Below are positions 41,093-51,046 of a stretch of DNA of 64,000 nt, in pieces (within the stretch, counting starts at the first letter, position 1; each line of letters opens with the position of its first letter). Source of the DNA: Burkholderiales bacterium (GTDB taxonomy: Bacteria > Pseudomonadota > Gammaproteobacteria > Burkholderiales > JABEVD01); assembly GCA_019753155.1 (NCBI GenBank), contig JAIELG010000013.1, forward strand, positions 53,472-117,471, written 5' to 3'. The notes under the pieces were generated by a model. The model saw only the letters and a program-made list of their open reading frames with translations, searched no databases and was not told the origin of the DNA. The translations under genes and the position numbers were made by a program.

Positions 41093-42331
41093 TTGACCAA
41101 GCGCAGAGTAGTCATCACCGGCCTCGGGATTGTTTCTCCGGTCGGGATCGGAGTCGAGGAAGCCTGGGGGAATGCCGTTGCCGGAAAATCCGGTATCGCC
41201 CGCATTACCCGGTTCGATGCGTCGACGTTCTCGTCGCAGGTTGCAGGCGAAGTCAAGAATTTCGATGTGACGCGCTACCTGTCGGCGAAGGAAGCGCGGC
41301 GGATGGATACATTCATCCACTACGGCATGGTTGCAGCGATCGAAGCCTTCCGGGATTCCGGGATCGAGGTCACCGAGGAGAATGCCGAAGCGATCGGGGT
41401 GAATATCGGGTCCGGGATCGGCGGACTGCCCTCCATCGAAGAAACCCATAATGTGTATTTGTCCGGCGGATCCCGCAAGATTTCCCCATTCTTCATCCCC
41501 GGCACCATCATCAACATGATTTCCGGCAATTTCTCGATCATGTACGGCCTCAAGGGGCCGAACCTGGCCATGGTTACAGCCTGCACGACGGCAACGCACT
41601 GCATCGGCAGTTCGGCGAGAATGATCGAATATGGGGATGCCGACGTGATGGTCGCGGGCGGTTCGGAATCGACGGTCTGCCCCCTGGCGATAGGCGGATT
41701 CGGCGCTGCAAGGGCGCTCAGTACGCGCAACGACGACCCGGCTACCTCGTCCAGGCCATGGGACATGGGACGGGATGGGTTCGTTCTCGGGGAGGGCGCG
41801 GGTGTGCTGGTTCTGGAGGAACTGGAACATGCAAAAGCGCGCGGCGCGAAGATTTACGGGGAGCTTTCAGGCTTCGGCATGAGCGCGGATGCTTATCATA
41901 TGACCGCTCCCTGCGAAGACGGCGAGGGCGCGGCGCGATGCATGAAACATGCGCTCAGGAATGCGGGATTGAATCCTGACGAAGTCGATTACGTCAATGC
42001 GCACGGCACGTCCACCCCGCTTGGAGACATCGCGGAAACGGTGGCGCTCAAGCGCTTTTTCGGGGACCATGCGGCAAAACTCGCGGTCAGTTCGACGAAA
42101 TCCATGACAGGCCATCTGCTCGGCGCAGCCGGCGGGATCGAGGCTGTATTCTCCGCGCTCAGCTTGCATCATCAGGTTGCCCCACCCACGATCAACCTGT
42201 TCGAACAGGATCCGCTGTGCGACCTGGATTTCGTTCCCAATGTCGCAAGGCAGATGAAAATCGATGTGGCGATTTCGAATTCGTTCGGATTCGGTGGTAC
42301 GAACGGGACGCTCGTCTTCAAAAAATTCTGA
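41093..42331 (+). CDS. fabF: FabF, beta-ketoacyl-ACP synthase II
   Basis: A 412-residue condensing enzyme for chain elongation. TTG 41093 gives [17 protein letters not shown], with GGAGAG upstream. The catalytic Cys is in [17 protein letters not shown]; histidines are in [13 protein letters not shown] and [15 protein letters not shown]; the end [15 protein letters not shown] is standard. pabC follows after 16 bases. Confidence 0.97.
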   Translation: MTKRRVVITGLGIVSPVGIGVEEAWGNAVAGKSGIARITRFDASTFSSQVAGEVKNFDVTRYLSAKEARRMDTFIHYGMVAAIEAFRDSGIEVTEENAEAIGVNIGSGIGGLPSIEETHNVYLSGGSRKISPFFIPGTIINMISGNFSIMYGLKGPNLAMVTACTTATHCIGSSARMIEYGDADVMVAGGSESTVCPLAIGGFGAARALSTRNDDPATSSRPWDMGRDGFVLGEGAGVLVLEELEHAKARGAKIYGELSGFGMSADAYHMTAPCEDGEGAARCMKHALRNAGLNPDEVDYVNAHGTSTPLGDIAETVALKRFFGDHAAKLAVSSTKSMTGHLLGAAGGIEAVFSALSLHHQVAPPTINLFEQDPLCDLDFVPNVARQMKIDVAISNSFGFGGTNGTLVFKKF

Positions 42332-42347
42332 CCGATCAAAGGTCGCC

Positions 42348-43127
42348 ATGGTGCTGGTAAACGGGGCTTTCATCGATTCTGTCAAGGCCAATGACCGGGG
42401 ATTGATGTACGGGGACGGCGTGTTTCGCACCCTGCGCATCGTGAACGGGGTTCCCCTGCACTGGGAACGTCATTACCTCAGGTTGAAGCGGGATTGCGAT
42501 GCGATCGGCATCGTTTGCCCGGAAATCGAATGCCTGACCCGCGAGTTGGATGCCGTTCATGGCGATTGCGTTGCAAAAATCATTGTCACGCGAGGGGTGG
42601 GGGCGCGCGGCTATCTTCCGCAAGTGTGTTCTGAACCCACACGCATCATCATGACGAGTCCGCTTCCGGCTGCGAATTTCAGGGAAATCAGGGCGCATCT
42701 TTGCACGCTCAGGCTGTCGCATCAGCCCAGGCTCGCCGGCATCAAGCACCTCAACAGACTGGAAAATGTCCTGGCAAGGAGCGAATGGCGAGAGGACGAC
42801 GTGCCTGAAGGCCTGTTGCTCGATATCGCCGGGAATGTCATAGAAGGGACGATGAGCAGCCTATTCCTGTACTCATCAGGCGGATTGATTGCGCCTGATC
42901 TCAGCCTCTGCGGAGTGGATGGCGTCCAGAGGGAGCGGATTTTCGAATTTTCTTCCGGGAATGGCGTTCCGATGGAGATCCGGTCTTTCGGAATCGACTT
43001 TTTGAAGCAGGCGGATGAAGTTTTTCTGGTCAACAGCGTAATCGGCTTGTGGCAGATCGTCGAAATCGACGGCATGATCTGGCAAAAAGGGCCGTTCTGC
43101 GAAAATCTCAGAAACTGGCTGCAATGA
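42348..43127 (+). CDS. pabC: PabC, aminodeoxychorismate lyase
   Basis: A 259-residue fold-type IV PLP enzyme that releases p-aminobenzoate for folate. MVLVNGAFIDSVKANDRGLMYGDGVFRTLRI is the class start, IKHLNRLENVLAR carries the PLP lysine, and IEGTMSSLFLYSSGG follows the cofactor contact. In this fatty-acid cluster position it commonly precedes mltG. Its stop overlaps mltG by 4 bases. Confidence 0.93.
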   Translation: MVLVNGAFIDSVKANDRGLMYGDGVFRTLRIVNGVPLHWERHYLRLKRDCDAIGIVCPEIECLTRELDAVHGDCVAKIIVTRGVGARGYLPQVCSEPTRIIMTSPLPAANFREIRAHLCTLRLSHQPRLAGIKHLNRLENVLARSEWREDDVPEGLLLDIAGNVIEGTMSSLFLYSSGGLIAPDLSLCGVDGVQRERIFEFSSGNGVPMEIRSFGIDFLKQADEVFLVNSVIGLWQIVEIDGMIWQKGPFCENLRNWLQ

Positions 43128-44104
43128 GAATGGGGCCAGGCTGGAAAGTCTTCCTGCTTCCTGCGCTGATCGCGATCTGGGCGGTCTATTATCTTGCGAT
43201 CCCTTATCCGATTTCCAAAGCGCCTCTGGAGTTCACCCTGGAGCAGGGCAGCCTCAAGCATGCTGCAAAACAGATGGAAGATGCGGGAATACTGGGCAAT
43301 TCCTTCGCTTTCGTGATGCTCGCCAGGATCATGGGAAAATCATCGGCCATCAAGGCCGGCAATTACGAGCTTGACCATCCGCTCACGCCCCTGCAGCTTC
43401 TGGACAGAATCACGAGCGGCGACTTCACCCAGAGCGGGATCACCGTTGTCGAGGGCTGGACATTCAAGGAATTGAGAAAGGCGCTGGAAGCCAATCCAGA
43501 TCTCAGGCACGATTCAACGGGTCTTCCTGATGCGGATCTTCTTTCCAGAATCGGTGCGGCGCAATCTTCCCCGGAAGGCCTGTTTTTCCCGGATACATAT
43601 TACTTCGCAAAGGGACAAAGCGATATTTCGGTTCTCGGAAGAGCTTACGTCATGATGACGAAAAAATTCGAAAAAGAATGGGAAGGGCGCAGCGCCGGAC
43701 TGCCGTTTTCCAGCCCTTACGAGGCGTTGACGCTCGCTTCCATCGTGGAAAAGGAGACGGGAAAAGCGGCCGACAGGCCGATGATCGCAGCCGTTTTTGC
43801 CAATCGCCTGAAGCTGGGCATGAAGCTGCAAACCGATCCCACGGTCATCTACGGTCTAGGGGACAGTTTCGACGGCAATTTGCGTAAAAAGGATTTGCTC
43901 ACGGATCAGCCGTATAATACCTACACCAGGGTCGGGCTGCCGCCTACCCCGATAGCCATGCCCGGACTCAAATCCATCGATGCGGTGCTGCACCCGGCCA
44001 AATCCGGCGTACTGTATTTCGTTGCCAAGGGGGACGGTTCCTCCGTCTTTTCCAATTCGCTCGCCGAGCATAACCGCGCGGTGAACAGGTATCAGAAAAA
44101 ATGA
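43124..44104 (+). CDS. mltG: MltG, endolytic murein transglycosylase
   Basis: A 326-residue inner-membrane protein that ends glycan-strand growth. One N-terminal membrane helix ([20 protein letters not shown]), a LysM-like part and the YceG domain are visible: [46 protein letters not shown] contains the catalytic Glu. [21 protein letters not shown] is the family's late motif. tmk overlaps its stop. Confidence 0.95.
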   Translation: MRMGPGWKVFLLPALIAIWAVYYLAIPYPISKAPLEFTLEQGSLKHAAKQMEDAGILGNSFAFVMLARIMGKSSAIKAGNYELDHPLTPLQLLDRITSGDFTQSGITVVEGWTFKELRKALEANPDLRHDSTGLPDADLLSRIGAAQSSPEGLFFPDTYYFAKGQSDISVLGRAYVMMTKKFEKEWEGRSAGLPFSSPYEALTLASIVEKETGKAADRPMIAAVFANRLKLGMKLQTDPTVIYGLGDSFDGNLRKKDLLTDQPYNTYTRVGLPPTPIAMPGLKSIDAVLHPAKSGVLYFVAKGDGSSVFSNSLAEHNRAVNRYQKK

Positions 44105-44715
44105 GCAAGGCGAAATTCATCACCCTGGAAGGAATAGACGGCGCGGGAAAAAGCACTCAACTGAGTTGCATCGAAGCCTGCCTCAAGGCTAGAGGCATTG
44201 CCTTTCTCTTGACGCGGGAACCCGGCGGAACGCAGCTTGGGGAAAAATTGAGAAGTATCCTGTTACACGAGCACATGCATCCTGAAACCGAGGCGCTGCT
44301 CATGTTTGCCGCACGCGCGGAACATCTGTCCGGCGTCATCATGCCCGCCCTGAATGAGGGGACATGGGTGGTTTCGGATCGCTTTACCGATGCGAGCTTC
44401 GCTTATCAGGGCGGGGGCAGGGGACTCGATTACGCGAGGCTTGCCGCACTGGAGCAATGGCTGCATGAGGGTTTCCAGCCTGATCTGACCCTGCTTTTCG
44501 ATGTTCCGGTCGAAGTTGCGCGGGAAAGGTTGAAGAAAAACGCGGCGCTTGACCGGTTCGAGCATGAAGAAGAGGCGTTTTTCAACCGGGTGAGGGATGC
44601 CTATCTCGACAGGGCAAAGCGATTTCCGCAACGCTTTCGCGTGATCGATTCCAGCCTTCCGCTCGACTCGATCAAGAAAAAACTTGAGGAAATTATTTCA
44701 ACTATTTGTTTATGA
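44101..44715 (+). CDS. tmk: Thymidylate kinase
   Basis: A 204-residue kinase forming dTDP. The P-loop is [31 protein letters not shown] and [21 protein letters not shown] carry the substrate-binding arginines. Overlaps mltG upstream and holB downstream by 4 bases each, the normal mltG-tmk-holB order. Confidence 0.96.
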   Translation: MSKAKFITLEGIDGAGKSTQLSCIEACLKARGIAFLLTREPGGTQLGEKLRSILLHEHMHPETEALLMFAARAEHLSGVIMPALNEGTWVVSDRFTDASFAYQGGGRGLDYARLAALEQWLHEGFQPDLTLLFDVPVEVARERLKKNAALDRFEHEEEAFFNRVRDAYLDRAKRFPQRFRVIDSSLPLDSIKKKLEEIISTICL

Positions 44716-45677
44716 ATATATATCCATGGCAGGATGATCTCTGGAAAAGGCTGGTGCCGCCCCTGCCTCACGCGCTGCTCCTGAAAGGCAGGAGCGGCAT
44801 AGGGAAACTGGATTTTGCCGATTATCTTGCGCAATCCCTTTTGTGCGAATCGCCTTTGCAGGACGGCAAAGCCTGCAATGCCTGCGTGTCCTGTTCATGG
44901 TTCGCCAATGCCTGTCACCCCGACTTCAGAAGGATAGAGCCGGAATCGGAATTGACGGAATCCGGCAGGAAAGTGAGGCAGATCACGATAGACCAGATAC
45001 GTTCTCTCGCGGGTTTCATGAACCTGTCGACGCACCGCAACGGCTACCGGATCGTGCTCATCCATCCGGCTGAAGCGATGAATACTCATGCGGCCAATGC
45101 GCTGCTCAAAACGCTGGAAGAGCCTTCAGGAAAATCCCTTTTCCTCCTGGTTTCCCATAAGCCGCATCAAATTCTTCCGACCATCCTGAGCCGCTGTCAG
45201 GCCATAGCCATGCCTTTCCCCGGGCCTGCCGAGGCCGAGAAATGGCTGCGCGGACAGGGAATAAGCGAGCCCGCCCCCTATCTTTCCGAAGCCGGGCAGG
45301 CGCCGCTCGTCGCGCTCCACCTGGCCGGGGAAGATCCATCGCTGCGCGAGAGATTCCTGCAGGAAATTGCTTCGCCTTCCTCCCTCGATGCTGTGGCAGT
45401 TGCCGAGATTTTCCAGAAAACGGATCTTTCCATGATTCTGCGCTGGCTGCAGAAATGGTGTCACGATCTTGCAAGCTGCGCTTTTTCCGGAAAAATACGC
45501 TATTTCCCCGATTTATCGGATAAAATCATGGAGGTTTCGCGCAAGTCGGATAAATTCGAACTGATGCGGTTTCAGCGTACCTTGCTCGAAGCGCAGAAGA
45601 TATCCATCCATCCGGTCAATGCCCGGTTATTTTTGGAAGAACTGGTTTTGAATTACATATCGCTGACCGTAAAATGA
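44712..45677 (+). CDS. holB: HolB, DNA polymerase III delta' subunit
   Basis: A 321-residue clamp-loader subunit. [24 protein letters not shown] is the degenerate P-loop region, [22 protein letters not shown] holds the zinc-binding cysteines, and [35 protein letters not shown] contains the sensor motif SRC. ATG 44712 overlaps the tmk stop; a TTG two codons earlier is also open. pilZ follows directly. Confidence 0.93.
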   Translation: MNIYPWQDDLWKRLVPPLPHALLLKGRSGIGKLDFADYLAQSLLCESPLQDGKACNACVSCSWFANACHPDFRRIEPESELTESGRKVRQITIDQIRSLAGFMNLSTHRNGYRIVLIHPAEAMNTHAANALLKTLEEPSGKSLFLLVSHKPHQILPTILSRCQAIAMPFPGPAEAEKWLRGQGISEPAPYLSEAGQAPLVALHLAGEDPSLRERFLQEIASPSSLDAVAVAEIFQKTDLSMILRWLQKWCHDLASCAFSGKIRYFPDLSDKIMEVSRKSDKFELMRFQRTLLEAQKISIHPVNARLFLEELVLNYISLTVK

Positions 45678-46012
45678 AACCCAGCGTTCTTTCTTTCACA
45701 GTCAAGGACAAGAATGCCCTGTATTCGGCTTATATGCCGCATATTCAGGGGGGCGGCATGTTCATTCCGACCGACAGGCCTTACAGGCTGAGAGATGAAG
45801 TGTACATGCTGCTGGGCTTGCCGGACGATCCGGGGAAAATCCCGGTTTCCGGAAAAATAGTCTGGATCACCCCGCCCAATGCGATGGGAAATCGCGTTCA
45901 GGGAATAGGGGTCAGGTTCGGCGACGACGAAAACGGGAAACTGGCGAAAACCAGGATAGAAGGCATTCTTGCAGGGATGCCCAAATCGACCCGGCCTACC
46001 TATACGATGTAA
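45674..46012 (+). CDS. pilZ: Type IV pilus PilZ protein
   Basis: A 112-residue single PilZ domain of the pilus-assembly type: SFTVKDKNALYSAYMPHIQGGGMFIPTDRPYRLRDEVYMLLGL and GNRVQGIGVRFGD. The RxxxR and D/NxSxxG c-di-GMP contacts are absent, as in the Pseudomonas/Xanthomonas PilZ that acts through PilB and FimX. Position between holB and tatD is conserved. A longer relative lies at 7309. Confidence 0.9.
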   Translation: MKPSVLSFTVKDKNALYSAYMPHIQGGGMFIPTDRPYRLRDEVYMLLGLPDDPGKIPVSGKIVWITPPNAMGNRVQGIGVRFGDDENGKLAKTRIEGILAGMPKSTRPTYTM

Positions 46013-46845
46013 TGCTCATCGATTCGCACTGCCATATCAATTTTCCGGAGCTTGCGGAAAACCTGGAGTCCATACTGTGTTCCATGGAAGAAAACCAGGT
46101 CGTCGCGGCGCTGTGCGTCGGAGTCAACCTCGAAGATTTTCCTCAGGTCCGGCGGCTAGCCGAAAGCCATCCCAAAATTTACGCGTCGGTCGGCGTACAT
46201 CCGGATTACGAGGTGGGAGAGCCTACTGTCGATGAACTGGTGAAACTTGCGGACCATCCCAGAGTGGTTGCGATAGGTGAAACCGGGCTGGATTATTTCC
46301 GACTCAAAGGCGACCTGGATTGGCAGAGAACACGCTTTCGCAACCATATCCGCGCTGCGAGGGAAGCGGGCAAACCCCTCATTATCCATACCAGGGAAGC
46401 GGCATCCGACACCTTGCGCATCATGAAAGAGGAGGCGGCGGAAGGGGTGGGCGGGGTGATGCACTGCTTCACGGAAAGCCTGGAAGTCGCGCGCGAAGCG
46501 ATGGCAATGAATTTCCATATTTCCTTCTCAGGCATCGTGACTTTCAAGAGCGCGCTGGCTTTGAAGGCAGTCGCAAAAGAAGTCCCGCTGGAGCGGATGC
46601 TGATCGAAACCGATTCGCCCTATCTCGCGCCAATCCCGCACAGGGGAAAAATCAACCAGCCGGCCTATGTGCGCCATGTGGCGGAAGAAATCGCATCACT
46701 CAAGGGCATTGCATTCGATGAAGTGGCCAAAGCCACGACGGAAAACTGCGTCCGCCTCTTCGGCCTCGATATCGCTTCGATTCCTAGTCCGCCAGGCGCA
46801 TCTGGGGAAACAGAATCACATCGCGTATGGAGGGGCTGTCGGTGA
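46012..46845 (+). CDS. tatD: TatD-family metal-dependent DNase
   Basis: A 277-residue hydrolase. [13 protein letters not shown] is the metal-binding HxH start; [50 protein letters not shown] and [23 protein letters not shown] are the family blocks. The final ~27 residues after FGLDIASI are not conserved and are read through the antisense of the lysS 3' end, so the gene overlaps lysS by 62 bases. Confidence 0.93.
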   Translation: MLIDSHCHINFPELAENLESILCSMEENQVVAALCVGVNLEDFPQVRRLAESHPKIYASVGVHPDYEVGEPTVDELVKLADHPRVVAIGETGLDYFRLKGDLDWQRTRFRNHIRAAREAGKPLIIHTREAASDTLRIMKEEAAEGVGGVMHCFTESLEVAREAMAMNFHISFSGIVTFKSALALKAVAKEVPLERMLIETDSPYLAPIPHRGKINQPAYVRHVAEEIASLKGIAFDEVAKATTENCVRLFGLDIASIPSPPGASGETESHRVWRGCR

Positions 46846-48274
46846 GCAGCATGACGAGCCTGTCGATGCCTATGCCTTCGCCCGCAGTGGGGGGGAGGCC
46901 GTGTTCGAGCGCGCGGATGTAATCGGCGTCATAATTCATCGCTTCGGCGTCCCCCGATTCCTTCTGCCTCACCTGCTCCATGAAGCGCTCGGCCTGGTCT
47001 TCCGGATCGTTGAGCTCCGAGAATCCATTCGCGATCTCGCGCCCTGCGATGAACAGTTCGAAGCGGTCCGTGATTGATGGATTGCTGTCGTTTCGGCGCG
47101 CGAGCGGGGAGGCTTCCGCCGGATAGTCGACGATGAACGTGGGTTCGAACAGGAGGTGCTCGGTCGTTTCCTCGAAAAGGGAGAGCTGAAGCCCGCCCAC
47201 GCCGTCGGTATTCCTGTAATGCGCTCCGAGCGCTTCCAGTCTGGCGATCAGGAATGGGCGGCTGGCAAGATCGGATTCGCTGTGTTCGGGATGATACTTC
47301 ATGATCGCCTGGGACAGGGTGAGCCTCTCGAAAGGCTTGCCGAAATCGAGCTTTTCACCTTGATATTCGAAATGAACGGTGCCCAGGGTTTTTTTCGCCA
47401 CTTCCCTGAAGAGTTCTTCCGTGAAATCCATCAGGTATCTGTAATCCCGGTAGGCTTCGTAGAATTCGAGCATCGTGAATTCCGGATTGTGCCGCGTCGA
47501 CATCCCCTCGTTCCTGAAATTGCGGTTGATCTCGTAAACCTTCTCCATTCCCCCCACCACGAGGCGCTTGAGATAGAGTTCGGGCGCGATCCTGAGGAAA
47601 AGCTGCATGTCGAGCGTGTTGTGATGCGTGACGAATGGCCTGGCCGATGCGCCTCCCGGAATCGGGTGCATCATGGGCGTTTCGACTTCGAGATAATCGC
47701 GGGAGGCGAAAAACTCGCGCATCGCCTGGATGATCCTGGACCTTGCCGTGAAGACCTTGCGCGTCTCCATGTTGGTGATGAGGTCGACGTAGCGGAAGCG
47801 GTATTTCTGCTCCTGGTCGGTGAGCCCGTGATATTTCTCCGGCAGGGGCCGCAATGCCTTGGTGAGCAGCCTGATTTCCGTGACTTCCACCGAGAGCTCG
47901 CCCGTCCTGGTCTTGAAGAGCCTGCCGCTCGCGCCCAGTATGTCGCCCAGATCGTAATGCTTGAACGCCTCGTGCGCTTCGAGACCTGCGATGTCGTTGG
48001 CGATATAGAGCTGTATCCTGCCGCTCATGTCCTGGAGAGTGGCGAAGCTCGCCTTGCCCATCACGCGTTTCAACATCATCCTTCCCGCAACGGCGACTTC
48101 GATGGATTTTTCCTTGAGCGGCTCGCTTTCCAGGGAGTCGTATGCGTCATGCAGTTCGAGCGCGAGATTTTTCCTGTCGAAATCGTTGGGAAAGGCGATT
48201 CCTGTCTGTCTCAATGCTGCAAGCTTGGCGCGGCGTTCCGCCACGATCTGGTTTTCGTCTGTGGGTTGGGTCAT
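46784..48274 (-). CDS. lysS: Lysyl-tRNA synthetase (class II)
   Basis: A 496-residue enzyme charging tRNA-Lys. The OB-fold N-terminal domain has [28 protein letters not shown]; motif 2 is [25 protein letters not shown]; motif 3 is [27 protein letters not shown]. In many genomes it follows prfB; here prfB is 2.8 kb away on the same strand, with the PEP-CTERM gene and an MBL/HDOD pair between. Confidence 0.96.
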   Translation of the reverse strand: MTQPTDENQIVAERRAKLAALRQTGIAFPNDFDRKNLALELHDAYDSLESEPLKEKSIEVAVAGRMMLKRVMGKASFATLQDMSGRIQLYIANDIAGLEAHEAFKHYDLGDILGASGRLFKTRTGELSVEVTEIRLLTKALRPLPEKYHGLTDQEQKYRFRYVDLITNMETRKVFTARSRIIQAMREFFASRDYLEVETPMMHPIPGGASARPFVTHHNTLDMQLFLRIAPELYLKRLVVGGMEKVYEINRNFRNEGMSTRHNPEFTMLEFYEAYRDYRYLMDFTEELFREVAKKTLGTVHFEYQGEKLDFGKPFERLTLSQAIMKYHPEHSESDLASRPFLIARLEALGAHYRNTDGVGGLQLSLFEETTEHLLFEPTFIVDYPAEASPLARRNDSNPSITDRFELFIAGREIANGFSELNDPEDQAERFMEQVRQKESGDAEAMNYDADYIRALEHGLPPTAGEGIGIDRLVMLLTDSPSIRDVILFPQMRLAD

Positions 48275-48378
48275 GTATGCCTGTCCTGTCCGATTTCGGG
48301 CAGTTCTTTCAATGGGTTATGTTCCGTAAAAGTGCGTCATTATAGCATTGCGGCGCTTGCTGCGCCATCCGAATTTGA

Positions 48379-48396
48379 TGTCGGAAAACTTTACAC
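48379..48396 (+). promoter_or_regulatory. Upstream element of the PEP-CTERM gene (possible PrsR-type site)
   Basis: TGTCGGAAAACTTTACAC lies 62 bases before the sigma-54 -24 box and is repeated with two changes at 35356. Its place relative to the promoter fits an enhancer site for a sigma-54 activator. Work on PEP-CTERM genes in Zoogloea-like bacteria implicates RpoN and the activator PrsR; that this sequence is the site is an inference. Confidence 0.5.
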
Positions 48397-48456
48397 TTTT
48401 TGCAGAAAGCGCAGGGGCGATATTGCAACGCTATGTAATGCAAAGAATAAATTTTA

Positions 48457-48473
48457 TGGTATGATTATTGCTT
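48457..48473 (+). promoter_or_regulatory. Sigma-54 promoter of the PEP-CTERM gene
   Basis: TGGTATG-ATTA-TTGCT: GG at 48458-48459 and GC at 48470-48471 are exactly 10 bases apart, and the -12 half TTGCT is perfect. The predicted start near 48483 would give a ~120-base leader before ATG 48605. The rest of the 330-bp gap after lysS holds nothing else I can identify. Confidence 0.6.
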
Positions 48474-48604
48474 GTATGTCGGGGGTTACGTATGCGGGGC
48501 AGGCGCGGGTTTATGCTGGTGTCCATAAATTGTAACAATTGACGGTAGATATTGCATTATCATATGTTGTTGGATTCGATGGATGTTTCTGGAGTCGGTA
48601 CGGT

Positions 48605-49300
48605 ATGCGTGGTATAGGTTCGATTATTTTTCTTGTTTTTGCCCTGTCAGGCACCCAGGCCCTGGCGAAGGCGTATTCTTTTTCAACTCCCGCCAATTCG
48701 ACCGATAGCGCTGCGGAGCCCGTGAGCGCGAAAGCGACTTTCAGCGTTTCTGCGGGTTCCATGGTGGTGACCCTGATCAACCTCCAGTCCGGGACGGTGA
48801 GCGTGGGGCAGGATATCAGTTCCCTGTTTTTTACGGTCAACAATGGCGGCACCATCCTCAGTCTGGCTTCGGCTGATCTCGTGGGCAGTTCCGGAACGGA
48901 AGTGACCGTTCTGGCAGGTGGCGCCGTTTCCGGCGTCCACGCGGTGAATCCCGTGACCCACTGGGCGGCGGGATCGTCCGCCGGGCAGTCCTACCTGAAC
49001 GACCTGATATCGGGCGGGAACCCGATCCACACCATCATCGGGCCGGCTTCCACAGGCGGCAATTATGCGACCGTGAACACCACCATCGCGGGAAACGCCA
49101 CCAACAATCCTTTCATCCAGAACCAGGCGACGTTCACTTTCAGCAACCCCGGATTGCTTGCGTCCAGCACAGTGTCCAATGTATCGATCGGTTTCGGCAC
49201 GGTGGCGGCGAGCGCGGTGAGGGCGGTTCCGGAGCCGGGTTCGCTTTTCCTGGTGTCGATCGGCATGCTCGCTGCGCTGCGCCGCAGCCTAGGGCGTTAA
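48605..49300 (+). CDS. PEP-CTERM sorting domain protein
   Basis: A 231-residue exported protein. The signal peptide is RGIGSIIFLVFALSGTQALA; the body is Thr/Ser/Gly/Asn-rich and low in cysteine, like other surface proteins of this class; the C-terminal tag is VPEPGSLFLVSIGMLAALRRSLGR (PEP motif, hydrophobic helix, basic end). An exosortase (EpsH/XrtA) should cut at this tag and hand the protein to the surface; none is in the window. Start 48605 is chosen for the signal peptide; the frame is open from TTG 48539. The likely role is in exopolysaccharide-associated matrix or floc formation. Confidence 0.85.
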   Translation: MRGIGSIIFLVFALSGTQALAKAYSFSTPANSTDSAAEPVSAKATFSVSAGSMVVTLINLQSGTVSVGQDISSLFFTVNNGGTILSLASADLVGSSGTEVTVLAGGAVSGVHAVNPVTHWAAGSSAGQSYLNDLISGGNPIHTIIGPASTGGNYATVNTTIAGNATNNPFIQNQATFTFSNPGLLASSTVSNVSIGFGTVAASAVRAVPEPGSLFLVSIGMLAALRRSLGR

Positions 49301-50172
49301 ATCTCGATTTCGTCGCCTTCCTTCGCAAGGCGGAATGTCATGTTTTCTGGGACGGACAGCTTCGAGAACTCCCGCTCGAGCGCGTCGTCGCTGCGCGTCG
49401 GTTCGTGGTGGGTGAAGCATAGAATTTTCGCTCCGGCTGCCATTGCAAGCTCAATGGACGACTCGTAGGTGCCGTGCCCCCAGCCCATTTTTTCCGGATA
49501 TTCCTCGGATGTGTAAGTGGAATCCGCGATGATTACATCCGTTCCCCTGATCGCATCGGCTATGGCCGCGTCTTTTTCCTCGATGAGCTGCTGGTAGTCC
49601 TGGAAATCCGCATCCCCGGAGTCATATATGTTGTGATGGGGTTCGTGATCTCCTGTGAAAAAGACCGATTTCCCATGACTGTCTATGCGGTAACCAAAAT
49701 TCACCACGGGATGGTTGAGAAGAATGGGGGTGACCGTGGTGGAATCGCCTATTTTCACGGGTTCTCCGGGGGAGAGCGTGAAGTATTCGATGGCGGCCTT
49801 CAGTTCCTCTTCCCTTATGGGGAAGAAACTGTACTGCAACTGGATGTTCATCACCTGCTCCACGCCACAGCCTGAGACGAGGTCGTGGGCGCCGTGAATC
49901 CTGAGGCGGTTTCCGGGGACGAAAAGCGGTATGAAAAAGGGCAGGCCGTGGATGTGATCCCAGTGGCTGTGCGTGATGAAGATGTCGGCGGTGAGCGGCA
50001 TTTCGCCGAGCAGGGACTGCGCCAGCTGGAAAATCCCCGTTCCGCCGTCGAGAATGATGAGTTCGCCGGAATCCGCGCGAATTTCTACGCATGTGGTATT
50101 GCCGCCATATTTCGCGGTTTTCGGCCCCGGCACGGGGATGGAGCCGCGCACGCCCCAGAACTTGATTTTCAC
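49297..50172 (-). CDS. Metallo-beta-lactamase fold hydrolase (cyclic phosphodiesterase-like)
   Basis: A 291-residue MBL-fold protein of the RNase Z / cAMP phosphodiesterase branch. The start KIKFWGVRGSIPVPGPKTAKYGGNTTCVEI and the zinc motif THSHWDHIHGLPFF (HxHxDH) are clear; GKSVFFTGDHEP and LCFTHHEPTRSDDALE give further ligands. GTG 50172 with GGGGAGAAG upstream is chosen; it overlaps the HDOD stop. The substrate is unknown; a small-molecule phosphodiester is possible. Confidence 0.85.
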   Translation of the reverse strand: MKIKFWGVRGSIPVPGPKTAKYGGNTTCVEIRADSGELIILDGGTGIFQLAQSLLGEMPLTADIFITHSHWDHIHGLPFFIPLFVPGNRLRIHGAHDLVSGCGVEQVMNIQLQYSFFPIREEELKAAIEYFTLSPGEPVKIGDSTTVTPILLNHPVVNFGYRIDSHGKSVFFTGDHEPHHNIYDSGDADFQDYQQLIEEKDAAIADAIRGTDVIIADSTYTSEEYPEKMGWGHGTYESSIELAMAAGAKILCFTHHEPTRSDDALEREFSKLSVPENMTFRLAKEGDEIEI

Positions 50173-51023
50173 GCTTCTCCCCCTATTTTCGAGAATATTT
50201 CCGCTTCTTCCCGGATGATGACGGTCTCTTCCGCCGTGATCTCGATGCCGCCGCAGCGCGCGGCAGCGAAAGGGGGGGGGGCCTCCATGCCGGTCCCCGA
50301 TCCGCCCCATGCGGCCTGCTTGCTGATGTGGTTCGCGGTCACGACGCAGGCCAGGATGTCGGAATCCTCGCCGGCATAGTCGTGGTGATGGCGTATGGTC
50401 TCGACGAGGAACTCGGGAAGCTGCCATTTCTCTGCCAGCATCGAACCCATCAGGCAATGGTCGGCGCCGAGGATATGCTCTTCCGCAAGATGCAGGGGCA
50501 TGTTTTCCGTTTTGGCGAGATCGAGCGCAGCCCTGAATTCATCGGTCATGAACTGAGCGAACACCACTTTCCCGAAATCATGCAGAAGGCCGGCAATGTA
50601 GCAGGCGGTCGGGTCCGCTTCCGATGCGATCCTGCCGCATAACAGCCGTGAGATCCCGGCGACGACGAGCGAATGGCGCAAGTACTGGTGGATGTCGAAG
50701 CCTGCCTTGTTCTGCTTCGGCAGCACGCCGATCAGGGCGATGCCCAAAGCCAGGTTCTTGATGGTGTTGAAGCCGAGATAGACGATGGAGCGGTTGATGG
50801 ATGTGATTTTCCCCGGAAGATTGTAATAGGGCGAGTTGAGCACCTTGAGTATCCTGACAGTCATCACCGGGTCTTTCTCGATGACTGAAACGATCTCCCT
50901 GGGCTGGCAATCGATATTTCTGGTCAATTCGAGAATTCTCTGCACGCTTTTGGGAAACGCGGGCATTTTCTCCGCAGCGCTGCCGAACTTTTTCACCAGT
51001 TCTTCCGAATTAAGCTCGAACAT
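50169..51023 (-). CDS. HDOD domain protein with C10 tract
   Basis: A 284-residue signalling protein. MPAFPKSVQRILELTRNIDCQPREIVSVIEKDPVMTVRILKVLNSPYYNLPGKITSINRSIVYLGFNTIKNLALGI is the HDOD domain, and CYIAGLLHDFGKVVFAQ retains an HD pair. The last ~60 residues contain PPP encoded by a run of ten C on the coding strand (50272-50281). ATG 51023 follows GGAG. It is coupled by overlap to the MBL gene, so a frameshift in the tract might also affect that gene. Confidence 0.85.
   Translation of the reverse strand: MFELNSEELVKKFGSAAEKMPAFPKSVQRILELTRNIDCQPREIVSVIEKDPVMTVRILKVLNSPYYNLPGKITSINRSIVYLGFNTIKNLALGIALIGVLPKQNKAGFDIHQYLRHSLVVAGISRLLCGRIASEADPTACYIAGLLHDFGKVVFAQFMTDEFRAALDLAKTENMPLHLAEEHILGADHCLMGSMLAEKWQLPEFLVETIRHHHDYAGEDSDILACVVTANHISKQAAWGGSGTGMEAPPPFAAARCGGIEITAEETVIIREEAEIFSKIGGEA
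50272..50281. repeat. Homopolymer tract of ten G/C inside the HDOD gene
   Basis: Ten consecutive G on the plus strand (C on the coding strand), the longest homopolymer I noticed. In the present state the frame is open to the end of the gene. One-base slippage would change the last ~36 residues. Confidence 0.9.
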
Positions 51024-51046
51024 GAATGCTCCTTCCGGTGAAGTTG

